NCBI RefSeq assembly: GCF_015191005.1
Contig: NZ_CP040442.1
Span: 62,001 to 126,000 of the forward strand
Direction of reading: 5' to 3'
DNA length: 64,000 nucleotides
From: Kaistella flava (ex Peng et al. 2021)
GTDB taxonomy: Bacteria; Bacteroidota; Bacteroidia; Flavobacteriales; Weeksellaceae
Numbering within the stretch: position 1 is the stretch's first letter; each line of letters opens with the position of its first letter. Below are positions 60,089 to 64,000 of this stretch, piece after piece. The translations under genes were made by a program, and so were the position numbers. The notes under the pieces were generated by a model. That model was given only the letters and a program-made list of their open reading frames with translations. It had not been told where the DNA came from and did no database searches.

Positions 60089-61824
60089 TGAAAAGACTTC
60101 TTGTTTTTTTTCTCTTCATCACTGTCAATGTTTTTGCGCAGATCAATACCCAACCTAATCAGGCTTTGGTTAAAGATCCTTTTTTTAACAATGCACCAAA
60201 AAATGCTCCTACAGAAAAGGTGAAATTAATTCATTCCGATTTCTTTCAAAAAGCTTTAGATAAATACGATGGTAATCCTTATTTTTCTGGAAATGTGCAG
60301 TTTGCGCATCAAGGTTCTGTATTGACTGCCGATGAAGTTATCTTTTATCAGGAACAGAATTTTGTAAAAGCAATCGGTAATGTAAGACTTCAAAATGCCG
60401 ACGGTTCAGTAATTACTTCTGGTGAAATGGAATACGACGGAAATACCCAAAAAGGAATTGCCTGGAAAAATGTATTGCTGACCGATCCAGGACAAACTAT
60501 TAAAACCGAAACTCTTTACTACGATCGACTTTCAAACAAGGCTTATTTCAATACAGGCGGTACCATTACCAAAGATGGAAACGTCATGTTCACCAAAGTT
60601 GCGACTTATGATTTGAACAGTAGAATCATTGATTTTACCGGAAATGTAAAAATCGATAATCCTGAATACACCGTCGAAGGTGTGAATATAGTTCAGAATC
60701 AAAATACCAATACCGCGACTTTTAACGGCGCTACAACCATTACCAATAAAAAGAATCCAGGCAATCTTATTTATACAGAGAAAGGAACTTACAATATGAA
60801 TTCCAAGGAAGTTTATTTAAAGAAAAATTCCAGGATTCATTATAACGGAAAGATCTTAACTGGCGACGATTTATACTTCAACCAAATCACTGGTTTTGGA
60901 ACGGGAAAAGGAAATGTTACGTTACGTGATCCTTTAGAAAAACGTTATATGAAAGGTGGCTACGGCGAAATCTACGAAAAGAAAGATTCCGCAATGATGA
61001 CCGATAAACCTTACGCTGTGAAGATTTTAGAAAAAGATTCAATGTACTTTTCGGCAGACCGAATTTTGGCTTATCAGAAAGTTGATGAATCAAATCCGCT
61101 CAAGAAAAAAAGTTTCCTGCGTGCTTATAAAAAAGCCAGAATGTTCAAATCCAATATTCAGGTTAGAGCAGATTCTTTAAGTTTTAATGAAACTGATGGA
61201 ATCATGCATCTCGACGGAAAACCAATTGCCTGGAGTGGTGAGAAACAAGTAACGGGAGATAAAATAGAAGCCTATTTTGATACCGAAAAAGAGTTCATAG
61301 ATTCCTTAAGAGTGATCGGAAATGCTTTCGCCATCAGCAAAGCAGATTCTTTAAATAACAAAGATGAATTCAACCAAGTCAAAGGAAAATTGATGACGGT
61401 TTATTATAAGAATAACGAAATCACGCTGGCAAAAGTGATCGGCAACGCACAATCAATTACGTACGCCGACGATCAAAACGAGAAGACCAAGCAAGAAGAG
61501 AGAATCGGTGTTGCAATTTCCACTTGTGGAACAATTGAAGCTGAATTCGAAGATCGAAAAATTCAGATTATTTCCTGTAATATCGGAGCCAATACCGAGA
61601 TTTATCCCATGAGTTTAATTTCGCGTGAACAAAGATTTTTCCCAGATTTCAACTGGAATACCAAAGACCGACTTCATACCTGGAAGGATATTTTCGTAGA
61701 AACACCAAATTATCCAGAAACGAAATACGAAGCTGACGACGCTCTTTACAACGCTGCTCAGAAATCAATTGATGATGAGAAAGCGAAAGAAGAAGCTAAG
61801 AAACCGAAGAGAGTTCGGAAATAA
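60088..61824 (+). CDS. OstA/LptA-like periplasmic protein
   Basis: 578 residues. A signal peptide (about 1-17, ending 'NVFAQ') is followed by OstA/LptA-type beta-jelly-roll repeats ('YFSGNVQFAHQGSVLTADEV' about 67-86, 'VKAIGNVRL', 'KNVLLTDPGQTIKTETLYYD', 'LTGDDLYFNQITGFGTGKGN'). They cover most of the length, so this is a long LptA-like bridge with a Lys/Glu-rich tail ('EEAKKPKRVRK'). LptA carries LPS across the periplasm in the Lpt machine. The length suggests a Bacteroidota-specific variant. It is coupled with the Fur-like regulator upstream, which might link envelope LPS transport to metal status (inference). Confidence 0.83.
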   Translation: MKRLLVFFLFITVNVFAQINTQPNQALVKDPFFNNAPKNAPTEKVKLIHSDFFQKALDKYDGNPYFSGNVQFAHQGSVLTADEVIFYQEQNFVKAIGNVRLQNADGSVITSGEMEYDGNTQKGIAWKNVLLTDPGQTIKTETLYYDRLSNKAYFNTGGTITKDGNVMFTKVATYDLNSRIIDFTGNVKIDNPEYTVEGVNIVQNQNTNTATFNGATTITNKKNPGNLIYTEKGTYNMNSKEVYLKKNSRIHYNGKILTGDDLYFNQITGFGTGKGNVTLRDPLEKRYMKGGYGEIYEKKDSAMMTDKPYAVKILEKDSMYFSADRILAYQKVDESNPLKKKSFLRAYKKARMFKSNIQVRADSLSFNETDGIMHLDGKPIAWSGEKQVTGDKIEAYFDTEKEFIDSLRVIGNAFAISKADSLNNKDEFNQVKGKLMTVYYKNNEITLAKVIGNAQSITYADDQNEKTKQEERIGVAISTCGTIEAEFEDRKIQIISCNIGANTEIYPMSLISREQRFFPDFNWNTKDRLHTWKDIFVETPNYPETKYEADDALYNAAQKSIDDEKAKEEAKKPKRVRK

Positions 61825-61832
61825 TTTTTTTA

Positions 61833-61918
61833 TTTGGGCGCCTTTTTCCGCCTTCCGTTCCCGCTTTTTTGCTGCTCTTCGTTACGCAAAAAGAGCTCCA
61901 CTCAAGTCGGGGCGCAAC
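61833..61918 (+). repeat. Dispersed GC-rich repeat, family A, copy 4
   Basis: It begins GGGCGCCTTTTTCCGCC and contains 'GCTGCTCTTCGTTACG', shared in part with copy 1 at 3438, plus a hairpin around AAAAAGAGC and a closing 'AAGTCGGGGCGCAAC'. It lies directly after the OstA-like gene, before the aminotransferase. Confidence 0.55.
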
Positions 61919-61947
61919 ACTAGATTGTAATAAAACATTTTCACAAA

Positions 61948-63123
61948 ATGCAAACAGATTTTTTTAAATATCAAGCACAAACCACCCAATTTGCTGCAGG
62001 CTTTGAAGTAGAAAAAGCCGCGGGTTCTTATATCTACGGAAAAAACGGACAGAGATATCTGGATTTTGTAGCTGGAGTTTCTGCCAATACTTTAGGACAT
62101 TCACATCCGAAAATTGTAGAAGCTATTAAAACGCAGGCAGAAAAATATCTGCACGTGATGGTTTACGGCGAATACGCTCAGGAAATGCCGGTGAAATTGT
62201 GCAAGCTATTAGCCGATGCGACACCAGAACCTTTAGAAGTAACTTACCTCGTCAACTCTGGAGCAGAAGCGATTGATGGCGCTTTGAAGTTAGCAAAACG
62301 TTATACGGGAAGAGAAGAAATCATTTCGATGACCAATTCTTACCACGGAAATACACACGGTGCTTTATCGGTTTCGGGGAATGAATATCACAAGCGTGAG
62401 TTTCGTCCGCTCTTGCCGATGGTGAGTTTTATTGAATTTAATAATCAAGATGATTTTTCAAAGATTACTGAAAAGACGGCTTGTGTTCTAGCCGAAACCA
62501 TTCAAGGAGCAGCGGGATTTTTAGTTCCTGATTCAGACTATTTTAGAAATCTAAAAAAGCGATGTGAAGAAGTTGGCGCCTTATTGATCCTCGATGAAAT
62601 TCAGCCTGGATTTGGACGTACAGGAAAACTGTTTGCTTTCGAACATTTCGGAATGGTTCCTGATATTCTCGTGATGGGAAAAGGAATGGGCGGTGGCGTT
62701 CCGGTTGGTGCTTTTATGAGCTCCAAAGAAATAATGCATTCACTTTCACATTCTCCGAAATTGGGACATATTACAACTTTTGGTGGAAATCCTTTAATTG
62801 CCTCAGCAAGTTATGCGACTTTGCATGAAGTACTTGAAAGCGGTTTAATGAATGAAATTCAGCAGAAAGAAAATTTATTCCGTGAATTATTAGTTCATCC
62901 TAAAATTAAAAATGTTAACGGAAAAGGCTTGATGTTGGCAGTGAATCTTGGTTCACCAGATTTCACTTTAGAAGTTGCAAAACGGTGTATGGAAAAAGGA
63001 CTTATTGTTTTCTGGCAATTATACAGAAATGAATATTTAAGAATTTCGCCACCATTGACGATTTCTTTGGATGAAATTAGAGAAGGTTGCGGGATTATAA
63101 TTGATGTTTTGAACGGGAATTAA
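61948..63123 (+). CDS. Class III PLP-dependent aminotransferase (acetylornithine-type)
   Basis: 391 residues. Class III signatures: 'VNSGAEAIDGALKLAKRYTG' (about 101-120), 'SYHGNTHGALSVSG' (about 130-143), 'LILDEIQPGFGRTGKLFAFE' (about 212-231) and the PLP Lys in 'VMGKGMGGGVPVGAFM' (about 242-257). The length fits the ArgD/ornithine aminotransferase branch. The amino donor and acceptor cannot be settled from sequence; 'aspartate aminotransferase family' is the usual generic label. No biosynthetic neighbour is present. A repeat separates it from the OstA-like gene, so it is probably monocistronic. Confidence 0.9.
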   Translation: MQTDFFKYQAQTTQFAAGFEVEKAAGSYIYGKNGQRYLDFVAGVSANTLGHSHPKIVEAIKTQAEKYLHVMVYGEYAQEMPVKLCKLLADATPEPLEVTYLVNSGAEAIDGALKLAKRYTGREEIISMTNSYHGNTHGALSVSGNEYHKREFRPLLPMVSFIEFNNQDDFSKITEKTACVLAETIQGAAGFLVPDSDYFRNLKKRCEEVGALLILDEIQPGFGRTGKLFAFEHFGMVPDILVMGKGMGGGVPVGAFMSSKEIMHSLSHSPKLGHITTFGGNPLIASASYATLHEVLESGLMNEIQQKENLFRELLVHPKIKNVNGKGLMLAVNLGSPDFTLEVAKRCMEKGLIVFWQLYRNEYLRISPPLTISLDEIREGCGIIIDVLNGN

Positions 63124-63145
63124 AGATCAGTATTAGTTGTTTTTT

Positions 63146-63445
63146 TTATCCAGTTATTCGATTTTTTAAATCAGAACTGGCGTGTAAAATTCTTGCAATC
63201 AAAATTTCATTGGAGTTAATTTTCTGAAAAAAAATGATATGCCTATTGACTAAATAGCCGAAGATAAGTAAGTCTATTTCTTCATAGTGCTTTCCCAGAT
63301 TTGGATTTTCAGCAAGTAATTCGCAACCTGCAATCAATTCAGAGTAATATTTGTCGGCTTGATTTTCAGACCATTCTTCATAAGTGTAATCCCAAATATT
63401 TGAAAGGTCTTTAACGGCTTTATTTGTTAAAATATAATTAGCCAT
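63146..63445 (-). CDS. parE: RelE/ParE-family toxin
   Basis: 99 residues with the ParE fold: 'YILTNKAVKDLSNIWDYTYE' (about 4-23), 'YYSELIAGCELLAENPNLGK' (about 33-52) and the C-terminal 'RHIIFFQKINSNEILIARIL' strand pair (about 68-87). ParE toxins poison DNA gyrase, while RelE types cut mRNA; the helices and the RHIIFF strand favour ParE. It overlaps the antitoxin gene by 8 bp (ATGGCTAA), the usual coupled toxin-antitoxin arrangement. Confidence 0.9.
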   Translation of the reverse strand: MANYILTNKAVKDLSNIWDYTYEEWSENQADKYYSELIAGCELLAENPNLGKHYEEIDLLIFGYLVNRHIIFFQKINSNEILIARILHASSDLKNRITG

Positions 63446-63689
63446 TATTTAATTTGTTTTCCTTTAAGGTTTGCAGATGAGTTTTGGCATTGAAATTTTC
63501 TGCAATTCCACTGTCAAGTCCATTCTGAATTGCTTTTTTTAAAAGTTGAATTTTATTTTCTTCATCTTCAAGAAGTCGCAAACCTGCGCGTATAACCTCG
63601 CTGGCATTTTTAAATCGCCCTCCTGCAATTCTACTATCAACAAAGTCCTCAAAATAGTGACCAAGAGAAACTGAAGTATTGCGTCCCAT
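63438..63689 (-). CDS. parD: ParD-family antitoxin
   Basis: 83 residues from ATG 63689; upstream in-frame codons (to 63749) are not homologous-looking. The start 'MGRNTSVSLGHYFEDFVDSR' is a typical ribbon-helix-helix ParD opening, followed by 'GRFKNASEVIRAGLRLLEDE' and a flexible toxin-neutralising tail ('LDSGIAENFNAKTHLQTLKE'). It binds and represses its own promoter and neutralises the ParE encoded after it (8-bp overlap). Confidence 0.9.
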   Translation of the reverse strand: MGRNTSVSLGHYFEDFVDSRIAGGRFKNASEVIRAGLRLLEDEENKIQLLKKAIQNGLDSGIAENFNAKTHLQTLKENKLNNG

Positions 63690-63829
63690 TTTTAATATTT
63701 TTTTTAAATTATTTAATTCAAAGTTACCAATTTTTGGTAATTCTTGCAAATTATTTTAGAAATGGTTTTTGTGAAATGATAGAAAATAGCTGTGGACAAA
63801 GGTTTTTATTGTAGCTGTCAAAGTCTATT

Positions 63830-64000
63830 TTAAAAAAGGTGTTTCTCCATTTTTACATCTGCTCTTTCATAAAGTCCTTTTTCCAGTTCAACTTCAGAAA
63901 AACCGTATTTTCTGTAAAGATGAATAGCAGATTCTAATTGCGTATTTGAATATAATAGGAGCGTTTTCATTTGTTTCTCTTTTGCGAAATTTATGCAATG
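63830..64000 (-). CDS. GNAT-family N-acetyltransferase, C-terminal part (runs off window)
   Basis: The minus-strand frame from the window edge (the first codon, CAT, is complete) reads 56 residues to TAA at 63830-63832. It contains 'FAKEKQMKTLLLYSNTQLES', then 'AIHLYRKYGFSEVELEKGLY' and 'ERADVKMEKHLF'. The 'A...L.LYSN..L..AIHLYRKYGF' block is the acetyl-CoA-binding motif and final strand of GNAT acetyltransferases. The rest lies beyond position 64000. The substrate is unknown. Confidence 0.85.
   Translation of the reverse strand, partial: HCINFAKEKQMKTLLLYSNTQLESAIHLYRKYGFSEVELEKGLYERADVKMEKHLF

Overview
The window is a 64 kb piece of a low-GC chromosome from a member of the Bacteroidota, most likely the Flavobacteriales family Weeksellaceae (Chryseobacterium/Kaistella-like). 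The evidence is: many promoters with the Bacteroidota -7 box TAnnTTTG; a secreted amylase ending in a type IX secretion (T9SS) sorting domain; the flavobacterial small-protein families DUF6341 and DUF6427; TonB receptor/lipoprotein outer-membrane logic; and intergenic repeats typical of the group. No rRNA, tRNA, CRISPR array, prophage or replication origin was recognised. The genus assignment is inference.

Layout. 1-3.4 kb: two periplasmic peptidyl-prolyl isomerases (PpiC-like and SurA-like). 3.4-5.4 kb: a small accessory island (unknown protein, methyltransferase, small membrane protein) beside a GC-rich repeat. 5.5-8.1 kb: cupin, DEAD-box helicase and a 2H-phosphoesterase-like lipoprotein. 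8.4-9.9 kb: a frameshifted IS30-type transposase next to a perfect 50-bp palindrome, then a small unknown gene. 10.2-16.7 kb: nitronate monooxygenase-like protein, the DUF1800/DUF1501 pair, a 41-residue membrane protein, a HopJ-like protein and a tyrosine phenol-lyase/tryptophanase-family enzyme whose active-site residues point to tyrosine phenol-lyase. 16.9-25.2 kb: pnp, a GlsB-like protein, the LemA-DUF2207 operon, der, upp and comF. 25.4-30.2 kb: the glyoxylate shunt (aceB, aceA), transcribed away from a ScfR/RamB-type regulator across a region with two matching palindromic operators. 30.6-35.8 kb: queD, lpxH, a periplasmic HIU hydrolase, a LuxE-like protein carrying an in-frame repeat, a PD-(D/E)xK-like protein, aquaporin and DUF4230. 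35.9-42.6 kb: T9SS-secreted GH13 amylase, MpaB-like oxygenase, and the glycolytic pair pfkA-gapA. 42.7-47.6 kb: an operon with a small His/Cys protein, a ZnuD-like TonB receptor and a lipoprotein, then trigger factor. 47.8-53.6 kb: MgtC, DUF3109, DUF6427/DUF6341, UspA, FAH hydrolase, a DnaQ-like exonuclease and pssA. 53.8-64 kb: LTA-synthase-type sulfatase, DUF2147, pdhB, kup, a Fur-like regulator coupled to an LptA/OstA-like gene, a class III aminotransferase, a ParDE toxin-antitoxin pair and the end of a GNAT acetyltransferase.

Most genes are housekeeping. The distinctive features lie between genes: at least three families of dispersed repeats, several genes whose ATG lies only 4 bp after the -7 box (apparently leaderless mRNAs), back-to-back promoters, and the twin-operator control region of the glyoxylate shunt. 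No wholly new multi-gene system was found. The best candidates for undescribed biology are the twin operator, the perfect palindrome at the IS30 remnant, the architecture-conserved inverted repeats and the tyrosine phenol-lyase leader.
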